The notes under the pieces: generated by a model
The model's input: the letters and a program-made list of their open reading frames with translations, nothing else
Told to the model about the DNA's origin: nothing
Databases searched by the model: none
Assembly: GCA_963573315.1 (NCBI GenBank)
Contig: CAUYJH010000035.1
Coordinates: forward strand, 1 to 35,961
Source of the DNA: Entomortierella parvispora
Taxonomy: Eukaryota > Mortierellomycota > Mortierellomycetes > Mortierellales > Mortierellaceae
Direction of reading: 5' to 3'
DNA length: 35,961 bases
Shown here: piece after piece, positions 19,383 through 28,995 of the stretch
Position numbering within the stretch: position 1 is the first letter of the stretch
Layout: every line of letters starts with the position of its first letter
Made by a program: the position numbers and the translations under genes

Positions 19383-21345
19383 ACTCTTTCTTTCCCAGTT
19401 CCTCAAATAGTCTAATTGAATTAGCAGTCGCGCTACTTCAGTTTTTTTGTTCATCCTCTTCAATCCCATTTTCGCTCATTGCATCTCGTCGGTCATTAAC
19501 AAAACGATCGGCTACCGGGAAGAACATCGCACGGACAAGAAACAACAACTCGCTGGCCGTCATTTTCGTCCCATGCCCAAGGAGAGTCCGATGCCGACTC
19601 GGTCCTATACCGCTGCTGCAGGAGCCCGTGCAGAGTCCAAACAAAGCCAGGAGGCTCCTCGTCGCCCAGTCGAGCCTAGGGTACAGGCCCAACTCCCCCA
19701 GTACTTCACACTGTTTGAAGAGGGAGCGGCTGTCGTTATTTATGAAAACACGAAGGTCAGAGCAGAGGACCTTCAATTGGAGTTGAACAAACTCCTGAAG
19801 TCACGCTGCATCCTGAAGAACACTACATACGGAATCTCAGTAATCGGATTCGAATACCCAAAGGACCTGGAGGAGTTTCTCGACACCCCTGTGATAGTCA
19901 AGGGCCACCGTCTTCGAGTGGAAAGAGCGGTGTACTCATCAGGGTCTCGACTTCAGATCCGAGCGGAAATGGTGTTTGAGTTGGACCCTGACGACCTTGA
20001 GAAAGAATTGAAGCGGATCTTCCAGGAAGCAGGGGAGATCAATTACATCAACCCGCACTATGTGACGGGATCAGTGCACATATTGACAGGGGTTGTGGAT
20101 TTCCTCCTGGAGATCCCCTTTAGAAAGCTCAAGGACCTGTGGTTGCCGCGGATGGCGGCGCTGTCAGGAGTAAACACTCTGTTTACCTGGCCTAACGGAG
20201 GCAAGGTCTGCTACAGATGTGGGACGGACGAGCACATCAAGAGGGAATGTCATCATCCAATCACTTGGACGGTGGATCAAGGAGAGCCGCTGAAGACACC
20301 GATGATGGTGAAAGCATTCCCAGACATCGATCAACACCCCCAGTTAGTTAGTCAACAAGTCCACAGCCAATAAAGCTGGTTCAAGCAAATTCAATACGCA
20401 AAGAGACAATGAGGATGATTGGACTACGATAGGACAGAAGAAACGTCCACTCGGAACAAGATCTCATCCTGGCCCGGAATCCGACTCGGACAACCCTACG
20501 TAGCGGAAGAAGACTCGGCAGGGAAGTACCAGTGGAGCAGACAATGGAGGAGGCAAAAAACTCGGAGAAGGTGGCTGTGAAAACAAAGGCCAAAGCCAAC
20601 ATCGACGACCACTAGGAGAAGAGGAAGGAGTCCGAAGCTCGGGTGGACGGTAATCGCGTGGTCTAGAGATCCCTTGCAGCAAATGACACGGCACTCGTCG
20701 CCGCGTAATAATGAAGAGTAGAATGTTACAAAAAGTGAATCTTCCCCATCTTTTCTAGTATCGTTAAGTGAACTTGGCTGCGTGTAAAAAGCCAATAGCT
20801 GTTGGTCCGCCCGAACTGGGTCACCCTGAACACCAGGGCAGAGGCCTTGGAGGTGGTCGGCGAAGAGCGCGCCACATGGGCTGGTGTCGGGTGGCAGTAT
20901 CACCCCAAAGGCATTGTTCCATGGCAAACCGGGCTGTACTTGTCGTTCCTTCTTGGGGCGGATACCGAGTTCCTTCTCCCAAGCAATGGTGACTTCGCAA
21001 CGTTCTCCCATAGTCGAGCAGGGGCGTTTCTATCCAGGCGGCAAATTAACTGGTGGACAACCGCGACTACAACCGAGTATAGAACTTGGAATAGTGGTCT
21101 CTACGCGTCAATCAAGGTGGAGTGTAATAGTCCTTAGTATGCAGTGACTACCGAACGTGTCGAGTCCAAGGGAGGAGCGTCCTCGCCCCATTTGGCGTAT
21201 TGGCTTTTTTTTTTCCCTTGCTGTCCTTTTTTTTTTTTTTTTTGGGTTCCGCCCGGCTTTTAATTTTAGTTCGACGTGGTCTGCCTCTTTTTTCTATTCA
21301 GATGGTTGACGAGTCCAAGAAGCAAAGTAAGAACCTCACGCTACA
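19383..21345 (+). mobile_element. LINE-derived unit C (ORF1-only)
   Basis: It begins with ACTCTTTCTTTCCCAG as in the full LINEs and ends with the tail GAGTCCAAGAAGCAAAGTAA. Its ORF1 includes the ESK-SQE segment, so it is closer to the full-length LINEs than A and B are. The ORF1 remainder decays after about 20660. The rest up to the tail is without recognisable genes, apart from poly-T runs near 21207 and 21227. A faint antisense RNase H resemblance exists near 20760-20900 but is too weak to annotate. Confidence 0.68.
19573..20373 (+). CDS. ORF1-like RRM/zinc-knuckle protein, unit C, 266 residues
   Basis: Starting at ATG 19573 (MPKESPMPTRSYTAAAG), the frame is open to 20373. The frame is also open upstream to 19447, but the aligned start in units A and B is this ATG. 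The RRM-like region and knuckle CYRCGTDEHIKREC match the full LINE ORF1 closely. The stop arises where a frame change turns the ANKAGSN region of the full protein into HSQ-stop; after it the same nucleotide sequence continues out of frame. It therefore ends within about 20 residues of where A and B end, but by a different mutation. The coiled-coil C-terminus is lost. Confidence 0.6.
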   Translation: MPKESPMPTRSYTAAAGARAESKQSQEAPRRPVEPRVQAQLPQYFTLFEEGAAVVIYENTKVRAEDLQLELNKLLKSRCILKNTTYGISVIGFEYPKDLEEFLDTPVIVKGHRLRVERAVYSSGSRLQIRAEMVFELDPDDLEKELKRIFQEAGEINYINPHYVTGSVHILTGVVDFLLEIPFRKLKDLWLPRMAALSGVNTLFTWPNGGKVCYRCGTDEHIKRECHHPITWTVDQGEPLKTPMMVKAFPDIDQHPQLVSQQVHSQ

Positions 21346-22047
21346 TTACCAAAAGTTATAATACGTAATGTAAGATAAACCCAGTTCCCTGGATCCCTGA
21401 TTTGCAGGCACCACAACCGATTCTTGATTCTGGCTATCCGAGACTCTTGTTTTTACAACTTTTATTCAAGAAATTTCATTTTGTTGATATTCTCCGAACT
21501 AGATTTCGCCATTTCTCGCCATCCCTATGGTTAATCTTTAATCTGAAAAGCTTTCTGGGGTCTGCGGAGGGGGGGCTACAATGTGAGGGCCATGAAATCG
21601 CGAAAGAGCCCGAAATTCCAGGGTTCGAGAAACGTCTCAACAGTCAATGGTACTTAGACATCCGAAAACAAGAGAAAATATAAAAAAGAAGCGGGTGTCC
21701 TTATGTCACCTACACAGCTCATGCGATTAAGAAACAGCTTTACATGGGATTTGGGCTCAAAAAAATCAAAACCCTAAAAAACCCTAACAAACCCCTAAAA
21801 AATCCCTAAATCTCGGCAACCGGGTTGGTAACCACTCCCCATATTGAAATCCTGCTAAGAAAACCGATGATTTCCGTAAAGTAGCCCCCCTCAGGATGTG
21901 CGTGTATAAAGAAAAAAGGAATTCGCATGGGAATTGTGCGGAGCTATGATTGTCGCCATGTAATCATCGCATGGGCTGCGTCTGTGACATAAGGCTCCTC
22001 AAAAGAAGCGAGAAATCGCGTGATTCGTCCAAAAAGAAGCACAAACG
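21346..22047. other. Gene-free stretch with a degenerate telomere-like patch
   Basis: About 700 bases show no convincing gene. The patch at 21771-21810 has four CCCTAA-type units spaced by A-runs (ACCCTAAAAA, ACCCTAACAA, CCCCTAAAAAA, TCCCTAAA). A small palindromic pair ACATTAC/GTAATGT lies near 21342-21371. Positions 21900-22047 form the upstream flank of the first tRNA-Lys half and are not related to the bases preceding the second half. Confidence 0.5.
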
Positions 22048-22073
22048 GCCCGGCTAGCTCAATCGGTAGAGCA
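22048..22073 (+). tRNA. tRNA-Lys(CUU) 5' half, nucleotides 1-26 (partial), before LINE 1
   Basis: It starts GCCCGGCTAGCTCAATCGG and ends GTAGAGCA, the acceptor-strand and D-arm half of a eukaryotic tRNA-Lys(CUU). From memory of the human gene it differs at one D-loop base. It contains the pol III A box TAGCTCAATCGG. The anticodon arm, T arm and B box are missing because the LINE begins directly after base 26. Read as the left copy of a target-site duplication. Confidence 0.75.
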
Positions 22074-22240
22074 ACTCTTTCTTTCCCAGTTCCGCAAATA
22101 ATTGAATTAGCAGTCACTGTTACTTTCAGTTTTTTGTTCATCCTCATCGCTTTTTTGCTCATTGCATTTCGTCGGTCATTAGCAAAGTGCTCAGCTCCGG
22201 GAAGGACCATCACACCACCGTGAATCAACAACTCGTCACC

Positions 22241-24592
22241 ATGGACGACCCCAACATGCCTGCGTCTCCGCATCTGGTCACTACAGTTGCCGGGATAGAC
22301 CCTTTGGGGGTGGGATCTATCTCCACCAACGCTAGTGTCAGTGCCGAGGCGGCCGCATCGGGTCAGCCCATTTCGTCCGTTAGGACCACCCTCGCGGGTG
22401 AGCGATCACCCCTGAACCAACCTGCCACGTCGCATGATGCCGATAGGCTTGGGAGACCATCCGCATCATCCACCTCTGGCAGGGGTTCAGGAGGGACCGC
22501 CGTAGTCCACAACACAACGGCCAAGACCACCCCTGGGGGTGAGCCGTCTTCTTTGTCCACCACTACCATGTCTGGTCGTGCCGATGAGCCTGGGCAGCCA
22601 TCCGCACGCCCCACCTCTGGTAGGGTGCCATTGAAATCGGCTTTAGTCTTGGAGAAGCCTGCAGGACAGTCAGGAGGGACTGGTCCTGTGTCATCATCAT
22701 CGTCGAAGTCTGCCGCTTCATCTCCCTCGGGTCTGAGGGATGAGGAGATGGAGGAGCAGGCTCCCATTCCTCCCATGCCCGCGGCGGGTCCGATGCCGAT
22801 TCGGACATACGCCTTTGCTGCGGGTGCCCGTGCAGAGTCCAAACGCAGTCAGGAGGTTCTTCGTCGCCGAGTCGAGGCCAGGGTACAGGCCCAACTCCCC
22901 CAGCACTTTACACGGCTTAGAAGGGGAGCGGCGGTTATTATTTATGAGAACACGAAGGTCAGGGCAGAGGACCTGCAACTGGAGTTGAACAAACTCCTAG
23001 ATGCACGCTGTGTCCTGAAGAACGATACATACGGGATCTCAGTTGTCGGATTCCTCCATGCAAAGGACCTGGAGGAATTTCTCGTCACCCCTGTGGTGGT
23101 CAAGGGCGTCCGTCTCCGAGTGGAAAGAGCGGTGCACTCGACGGGGTCTCGACTTCAAATCCGAGCGGAATCGGTCTTTGAGTTGGACCCTGACGACCTT
23201 GAGAAAGAATTGAAGCGGATCTTCCAGGAAGCAGGGGAGATCAAATACATCAACCCGCACTATGTGACGGGATCAAAGGAGACGTTGACAGGAGTGGTGG
23301 ATTTCATCCTGGAGATCCCCTCTGGAAAGCTCAAGGACCTGCAGCTGCCCCGGATGGCGGCGCTGTCAGGAGTAAACACTCTGTTTACCTGGCCCAAGGG
23401 AGGCAAGGTCTGTTACAGATGTGGGACGGACGAGCACATCAGGAGGGAGTGTCCTCATCCAATCACTTGGTCGGTCGATCAAGGAGAGCCGTTGGAGACA
23501 GCGATGATGGTAAAGGCATTTCCGGACACTGAAATCACCCAGCCAACAGTCAACACCCATAGTCAGTCAGGCAACAAATCCACAGCCAATAAAGCTGGTT
23601 CAAACAAACTCAATACGCAGCGAGACAATGAGGAGGAATGGACTACGGTAGGACAGAAGAAACGTCCTTACAGTACAAGATCCCGTCCTGGCCCGCAATC
23701 CGACTCGGACAACCCTGTGGAGAGGAAGAAGACTCAACAGGGAAGTGCCAGTGGAGCAGGCAATGGAGGAGGGAAAAAACCCGAAGACGGCGGTGGAAGC
23801 AAAGGCAAGGGGAAGGCCAAAGCCAACACCGACGACCACCAGGAGCAGAGGAAGGAGTCCGAAGCTCGGGTGGACGTGAACAGGGGGACAGAGGAGGGCT
23901 CTGCTGTATCCAACAGCAAGAGCACTCCTACTGCTACCAAAGCTAGTGTGACCTTTGCACCATCTGGAAACAGCTCTGGAGCAGCAGGGTCAGGAACGAG
24001 CGGTCCCACTGAGACCGTCAAGGGTACTAATGCAGTCAGCAACGGTAACCAGACTGCAGAGTCCACCTCTGCCGATATTCAAACAGCAACATCATCCAAG
24101 ATCGCACAGGAGCAAGAGGCGGCGAAGGTAGCAGCTGCCCAACAAGCTATGATCAGGGCAGAAGAAGAACAGGCCCGGTTAGCACAGGAATACGCCCGCC
24201 AGCAGGAAGCCTGGTTAGCACAGGAACAGGCCCGTCAGCAATGGGAACATGCCCAGCAGGAAGCCTGGCAAGCAGCTGCGGCAGCAGCTGCAGGGGAAGC
24301 TGCAGATGAGGCCTCGGCAGCGGCGGAAGCTTTCAGGGCAGCAGACAATACCCATGACATATTCGACGAGGATGACTTTATGGATGATATGGACCCGGAA
24401 GAGGTAGACATCGAGATGTATATGAAAACATCAGGACGGTCTAGAGCCGAGGTGGAGGCGATGATAACGCTCAAGATGGCCGCCCGAATCAGAAAAAAGT
24501 CGACTGGGAAATCAATTGTGAAGGCAGTCGGGAAACCAATTGGAAAGCCCATTGGAAAACCGACGACGAGAGCCAGCAAGTCGACTAAGTAG
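22241..24592 (+). CDS. LINE ORF1 protein, copy 1 (783 residues)
   Basis: The start is the ATG at 22241 in a strong context (GTCACCATGG). An in-frame ATG at 22187 would add 18 residues but has a poorer context. Residues 1-175 are rich in Ser, Thr, Gly and Pro. About 225-385 form an RRM-like double domain, followed by a CCHC knuckle at C391, C394, H399 and C404 (CYRCGTDEHIRREC). About 620-720 is a Gln/Ala/Glu-rich helix likely to form a coiled coil. An acidic patch (FDEDDFMDDMDPEEVD) and a lysine-rich tail with GKPIGKPIGKP repeats complete it. ORF1 proteins bind the LINE RNA and help form the retrotransposition particle. Units A-C lack residues equivalent to about 1-175. Confidence 0.87.
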   Translation: MDDPNMPASPHLVTTVAGIDPLGVGSISTNASVSAEAAASGQPISSVRTTLAGERSPLNQPATSHDADRLGRPSASSTSGRGSGGTAVVHNTTAKTTPGGEPSSLSTTTMSGRADEPGQPSARPTSGRVPLKSALVLEKPAGQSGGTGPVSSSSSKSAASSPSGLRDEEMEEQAPIPPMPAAGPMPIRTYAFAAGARAESKRSQEVLRRRVEARVQAQLPQHFTRLRRGAAVIIYENTKVRAEDLQLELNKLLDARCVLKNDTYGISVVGFLHAKDLEEFLVTPVVVKGVRLRVERAVHSTGSRLQIRAESVFELDPDDLEKELKRIFQEAGEIKYINPHYVTGSKETLTGVVDFILEIPSGKLKDLQLPRMAALSGVNTLFTWPKGGKVCYRCGTDEHIRRECPHPITWSVDQGEPLETAMMVKAFPDTEITQPTVNTHSQSGNKSTANKAGSNKLNTQRDNEEEWTTVGQKKRPYSTRSRPGPQSDSDNPVERKKTQQGSASGAGNGGGKKPEDGGGSKGKGKAKANTDDHQEQRKESEARVDVNRGTEEGSAVSNSKSTPTATKASVTFAPSGNSSGAAGSGTSGPTETVKGTNAVSNGNQTAESTSADIQTATSSKIAQEQEAAKVAAAQQAMIRAEEEQARLAQEYARQQEAWLAQEQARQQWEHAQQEAWQAAAAAAAGEAADEASAAAEAFRAADNTHDIFDEDDFMDDMDPEEVDIEMYMKTSGRSRAEVEAMITLKMAARIRKKSTGKSIVKAVGKPIGKPIGKPTTRASKSTK

Positions 24593-24604
24593 AGACTTGT
24601 CTCT
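24591..24604 (+). promoter_or_regulatory. Small hairpin overlapping the ORF1 stop codon
   Basis: AGAGA-CTTG-TCTCT forms a 5-bp stem beginning inside the TAG stop. It lies 33 bases before the ORF2 ATG. It might influence termination or reinitiation for ORF2 translation, but no test is possible from sequence alone. Confidence 0.35.
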
Positions 24605-24636
24605 GCCCGTCGCCTTCTTCCAACTGTTTTTTCCCA

Positions 24637-27600
24637 ATGCCTGTACAACCTATACCACCGAACGCGTCCACGTATGCCAACCTTCGGGTAGCGACGTTGA
24701 ACGTAAGATCTATTCTCAGCGATGAGAATCGCCGTGCATTCTTTGCATGGTTAAAAAATCAACCAATTGACATCATTGCGATCCAGGAGACCGCAAACTT
24801 TGGGATCTTTAATGACACCGTCAAAGCCAAATGGACAAGAGATTGGGGGGAGAGGGGCAAGTCCCTCTTTACCCGATATTGCGGCCTGCTGGTCTGTCAT
24901 GAAAGATTCTTCCTCACCGACACTGTGGAGCTTGGAGAAGGCCGTATCCTATCGGCCATCCTCAAAGCGGCAGGACAGGATGAGGATACTCTTAGGATCA
25001 CAAACTTATATCTTCCAGCCAACGACAGAGAACAGCCAATTTTTCTTGCCAGATTGGACGTGGGCAGAATTGCACACCCTCTCACAGTCGTCCTGGGAGA
25101 CTTCAACAACACAATGCACCCGATGTTAGACAGGAACCCTCCACGAACAGTAGAACTTCAACAAGAATACCGCTACACTGCACCCTGGCAGAATGTAGTG
25201 GACGCCTTGATGACGCCGCTGAACCTGGTGGACACTGCCCTCCCTCGGACAAAGAACAAACCATACTATACTCACTACCACGTCAGGACTGTCGCCGTCA
25301 CCCCCCAGAACATGGCAATCCGTCGCGCCTTTTTGGAGGCCGCGGATCCGCTAGAGCTGGAGAGGGAGAGGCCAGCGATAGGGGATGGAGCGGAGCTGCT
25401 AGCCATGCTAGACAGAGACGATGACCTGGTGGAGAACCCAGCAACTCCGGGACAGCCCGGAATTATCTTGAACACAAACTCAAGGATTGACTATCTGATG
25501 GTGTCGGCTACAATGCTTGGATCAGTCTCGGCCCAGGAGGTTCGCTCTTGCGACATTTACTGGCCCGACAAAAAATCCAAGCTCGACCATCGACTAGTCT
25601 CTGCCACACTTTTTACTACGGACAAACCTCCATACTGTGCTTCCGAGGTACTGGATGAGCGTCTGTTGCACGACCCGACCTTTGTGGAAAAGGTGAACTC
25701 TCTCTTTGCGGATCTGGCAGAGAAGAGGAGTCAGCCCGACTCACCACCCATGTCCACCTGTTGGGACGAGTGCAAGACCAGGATCTTGGAGGAAGGTCTG
25801 AAATATGCAAAGAAAAAACGAAGAGATAACATGGACAAGCGTCGAAAGTTGACCAGGGATCTCGCGCAAGCGGACGCTACTCTCGACCAGCACCCCAGGA
25901 ACAAGAAGGCAATTGCAAGGAGGTTGCAATGTCTTGATGACCTGGGTGAGCTGTCCAAGTACGAACTTCAAAAGGTGGCGCTGATGGCCAAGGTGAAATG
26001 GGTGGAGGAAGGAGAGAAGGCCACGCCGTTTTTTACCATGCTTCTTCACGCACGCCGCAGGAAAGCAACTATCGCAGCTCTTAAAAACAGGGAGGGAGAA
26101 TCAAAAGAGGACATGGACTCGATTGAATCGATCGCCCGCGAGTTTTATTCTGAGCTATACACGTCAGAGCCGACTGACCGGACCGCACAGGAGACGCTCC
26201 TGAGTGCAGTCCACACGTCGGTGAACGCCAGAGATAAGATCGATCTGGATGCGGATCTCACGGAGGGAGAGATTGCGTCTGCGATTCAAGCCATGGCGGC
26301 TCGATCCTCTCCAGGAACTGACGGGCTCACCTACGCATTCTACAAAGCTTTCAAATCCAAGATCACACCGGTCCTCATGGAGATATTTAACGATATCAAG
26401 CCAGGATCAGTCGCGTCTATGCCCGAATCGCATGGTCAGTCTCTGACTATCTTGCTGTTCAAAAAGGGGGATGCGGAGCAAATAGGGAATTACCGCCCTA
26501 TTTCCCTCACGCAGTGTGATTACAAGATTTTTACAAAGGTCTTGACCAACCGGATGAACCCTGTTGCCGACAAGATCTTGAATGTTCATCAAACGGGATT
26601 TATCCCAGAACGACAAGGACACGACAACGTCATGTTGCTGGAGTTGCTGGTTCATTACTTTCAAGACGGGAGCAAGGGAGACGCTTCGATCTTGAGTCTG
26701 GATCAGCAAAAGGCGTATGATAGGGTGGAATGGGGATACCTGCATCTGTGCTTGGAGCGCTTTGGATTTGGCCCGAGGCTCAGGCACTGGATCAAGCTTT
26801 GTTACACAGAGCTAGAGGCAACCATCCACTTGGGGTCGCGCAAATCGGATCCGTACCAGATCAAGAGAGGACTTCGCCAAGGTGATCCCCTCGCGCCGAT
26901 CTTGTTCAATTTTGTACTGGAGCCGTTCCTTTTACATTACACACGAACCGCCAGGGGGCCCATGGTCCCTGGCATCCGTCCCAAGGTTGCCGCCTTTGCA
27001 GATGACACCAATCTGCTGATGGGACCAGGAGATGATATCCACGCTCAGAATGCAATCCGGCTCCACGAAGCGGCGTCTGGGGCTCGCATCAACCACGACA
27101 AATCCACTCTGATCCCTCTGACCGAGACCGCTCACACGGTCATCGCTGTCCCAAATGTCAATGCGGTGCCCTTCGGGACCGCATTTGAGCACTTGGGAAT
27201 CGTGTTGCAGTCAGGTGAACGCGACATGAAGGGGATTGAGAAGGGAATTCTCGGAAAACTGGAGAACGCAATTGCTGGATGGCGATTGAGAAAGCTGACG
27301 TTTGAAGGTCGTGTGACGGTACTGAACACGTACTTTTTGTCAAAGCTGTGGTATGTCGCACCATTCTACACCTTTACGGCGTCGTTCTACCAGGAGTTGG
27401 ACAAGCTGACCCGTCACATTTTGTGGCCAACAACAAACGCTCGTGTAAGTCTGAATTGGTACCGCCAGCCCAAGAAATGGGGTGGATACGGACTCTTGCA
27501 CCCCGAACACCAGATCAAAGCCCTGAAAGCAAAATGGATGGCACGCCGACTGGAGACCCCGGCCCAGAGATGGGTTCCTCTGTTGGAGACGATTGTCAGA

Positions 27601-28668
27601 GAGGGGACAGCCAACGGCGGAGGTCAAGCCATTTTTGCTCTAGAAAACCCAACACAGAGAGGGACAAGGCTATTGGGCCTGTCAGACCCCCCTCTCCCAG
27701 CCAGCATCCTCGCCAGTGTCCATGCCTTCCAGGAGCTGGACATCAAAGAGGCCCCGCGCCCAGAGCGAAGAATTGGATATCGCTTCCAACTCTTTGATGG
27801 CGAGTGTGCGACCAACGCCTTTGAGGTCAAGAGGGCTCGTCTGTACCTGGGCAAAGTAGCACGAGAGGCCCAAGTAGGACGACCTCTTCCTAAAGCCAAG
27901 AGGGACTGGCCTGCCATCCCAAGCCTGATGAACTTTAGATCCATCGAGGTGGACCGGACGGGACCTGGGCCTCATCCCGAAAGGAACTCTATGCCTCCGA
28001 TCCCGGACGAAGAGTGGAAGGTGTGTTGGGAGCGCTTCTGGGCGACCGAGCGACGCCCCAACGAGCGCCACTTTCTGTACCAGCTCCATCACAGAGCGGT
28101 ATGGACCAAGGGATTCAAGTCGACCATAATACTCAATCAACCGGTGGAGAACAAGTGGTGCAGGAGGTGCATCGCCCATGACCCACCGATACAAGTCCAT
28201 GAGAACACAGTCCATGCTTTTCACGACTGCCCACAAGTGTTGGCAGAATGGGATCGAGTCCGCGAGAGGATCGAAACCCTCTGCCAGACAGGACCGCTAT
28301 CCACAATAGTGTATCACGATATACTCTGTTGGCCCCGAGTAGCGGACCTGCCACCTCTGGCCATCCACCTGCATTCTACCGTCACTCAAACCATATGGCA
28401 AAGCTATTGTGCCCTTGGAGATGGAGAACGACAGGCGGATATATACCTGAGAGGAGCAGTTGTATCAGCGTTCAAGACACGAGCCAAGGTAGAACAGGCG
28501 CGAGCCATCTACCGTGATCAAGTGGAACACCACCAACGAGCTCGAGGCCAATTAGGGCAAGAGCCGTCGACAAAGAACTACGACCAGTTTGTGTCTGTGT
28601 GGCACCATCCTCCTCACATCACGGTCTTTCGAGATCGGCTGGAATGGGGAGAGATGTGGAGCAATTAA
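24637..28668 (+). CDS. LINE ORF2 protein: EEP endonuclease and reverse transcriptase, copy 1 (1,343 residues)
   Basis: Residues 1-330 are an APE-type endonuclease: N22 (VATLNVRS), E51 (AIQETAN), D155/N157 (GDFNN) and D317-H318 (KLDHRL). Reverse transcriptase spans about 540-850: SSPGTDGLTYAFYKA, GNYRPISL, D689 in LSLDQQKAYD, RGLRQGDPLAP and the catalytic FADD (D789, D790). A C-terminal CCHC finger lies at C1175, C1178, H1193 or H1196, and C1198. No RNase H is seen. The protein nicks the target and reverse-transcribes the element RNA there. The ATG at 24637 is the first in frame, 44 bases after the ORF1 stop and in a different frame, so translation probably depends on reinitiation. No internal stops. 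It belongs to the L1/Tad-like assemblage, with the exact clade unresolved. Confidence 0.9.
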   Translation: MPVQPIPPNASTYANLRVATLNVRSILSDENRRAFFAWLKNQPIDIIAIQETANFGIFNDTVKAKWTRDWGERGKSLFTRYCGLLVCHERFFLTDTVELGEGRILSAILKAAGQDEDTLRITNLYLPANDREQPIFLARLDVGRIAHPLTVVLGDFNNTMHPMLDRNPPRTVELQQEYRYTAPWQNVVDALMTPLNLVDTALPRTKNKPYYTHYHVRTVAVTPQNMAIRRAFLEAADPLELERERPAIGDGAELLAMLDRDDDLVENPATPGQPGIILNTNSRIDYLMVSATMLGSVSAQEVRSCDIYWPDKKSKLDHRLVSATLFTTDKPPYCASEVLDERLLHDPTFVEKVNSLFADLAEKRSQPDSPPMSTCWDECKTRILEEGLKYAKKKRRDNMDKRRKLTRDLAQADATLDQHPRNKKAIARRLQCLDDLGELSKYELQKVALMAKVKWVEEGEKATPFFTMLLHARRRKATIAALKNREGESKEDMDSIESIAREFYSELYTSEPTDRTAQETLLSAVHTSVNARDKIDLDADLTEGEIASAIQAMAARSSPGTDGLTYAFYKAFKSKITPVLMEIFNDIKPGSVASMPESHGQSLTILLFKKGDAEQIGNYRPISLTQCDYKIFTKVLTNRMNPVADKILNVHQTGFIPERQGHDNVMLLELLVHYFQDGSKGDASILSLDQQKAYDRVEWGYLHLCLERFGFGPRLRHWIKLCYTELEATIHLGSRKSDPYQIKRGLRQGDPLAPILFNFVLEPFLLHYTRTARGPMVPGIRPKVAAFADDTNLLMGPGDDIHAQNAIRLHEAASGARINHDKSTLIPLTETAHTVIAVPNVNAVPFGTAFEHLGIVLQSGERDMKGIEKGILGKLENAIAGWRLRKLTFEGRVTVLNTYFLSKLWYVAPFYTFTASFYQELDKLTRHILWPTTNARVSLNWYRQPKKWGGYGLLHPEHQIKALKAKWMARRLETPAQRWVPLLETIVREGTANGGGQAIFALENPTQRGTRLLGLSDPPLPASILASVHAFQELDIKEAPRPERRIGYRFQLFDGECATNAFEVKRARLYLGKVAREAQVGRPLPKAKRDWPAIPSLMNFRSIEVDRTGPGPHPERNSMPPIPDEEWKVCWERFWATERRPNERHFLYQLHHRAVWTKGFKSTIILNQPVENKWCRRCIAHDPPIQVHENTVHAFHDCPQVLAEWDRVRERIETLCQTGPLSTIVYHDILCWPRVADLPPLAIHLHSTVTQTIWQSYCALGDGERQADIYLRGAVVSAFKTRAKVEQARAIYRDQVEHHQRARGQLGQEPSTKNYDQFVSVWHHPPHITVFRDRLEWGEMWSN

Positions 28669-28806
28669 GTTTGCACCGCACGGTCCCGAACGATAAAAAA
28701 CAAAATCAGGGACGATCGACTCCTGCAATTGACCGCCCCGCCAGAAAAACAGACCCGAAACACGAAAACCAAAAAAACAGAAAACACAAGGTCGAGAACG
28801 CGAGCG

Positions 28807-28995
28807 GGTCTCCTTCTCCGTCAAGACCTCCAACAGGCATCGGTTCATCTCTTTACCAACAAGAGATGAGCAGGAACCGACCAAAAAAATAAAATCAGCG
28901 GTCGCTGCTTCTCCCCGCCTCTGAGAAGCAGTGCTCGCGAGTAGGTGGCTCCCTGCCCTACTCAAAGAGCACCCCTGGATCCTTGCAAGATCCAG
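28807..28995 (+). promoter_or_regulatory. Run of five hairpins in the LINE 3' UTR
   Basis: Successive perfect inverted repeats are: 28807-28828 (5-bp stem GGTCT/AGACC), 28845-28869 (9 bp TCATCTCTT/AAGAGATGA, loop TACCAAC), 28905-28931 (9 bp CTGCTTCTC/GAGAAGCAG), 28939-28963 (7 bp GAGTAGG/CCTACTC) and 28975-28995 (7 bp CTGGATC/GATCCAG). LINE reverse transcriptases often recognise structured 3' UTRs, so these are candidates for the RT recognition element. Confidence 0.6.

Noticed and set aside
20802-21137. Plus-strand 111-codon frame in unit C tail region
   Set aside because: No motif, no counterpart open frame in units A and B, and a position in decayed sequence.
21342-21371. ACATTAC/GTAATGT pair as ends of a small inverted-repeat transposon
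   Set aside because: The arms are seven bases and lie next to each other. No matching partner or duplication is visible further away.
22048-22073. Complete tRNA-Lys gene
   Set aside because: Only bases 1-26 are present. No anticodon arm, T arm or B box follows, since the LINE head begins at once.
22363-22842. Minus-strand frame of 159 codons across the start of LINE ORF1 (and its twin at 29609-30088)
   Set aside because: It is antisense to a clear coding frame, low in complexity (Ser/Pro/Asp-rich) and without motifs.
27682-28236. Minus-strand frame of 184 codons inside LINE ORF2
   Set aside because: Antisense shadow of the ORF2 C-terminal region. It repeats in copy 2 only because the DNA repeats.
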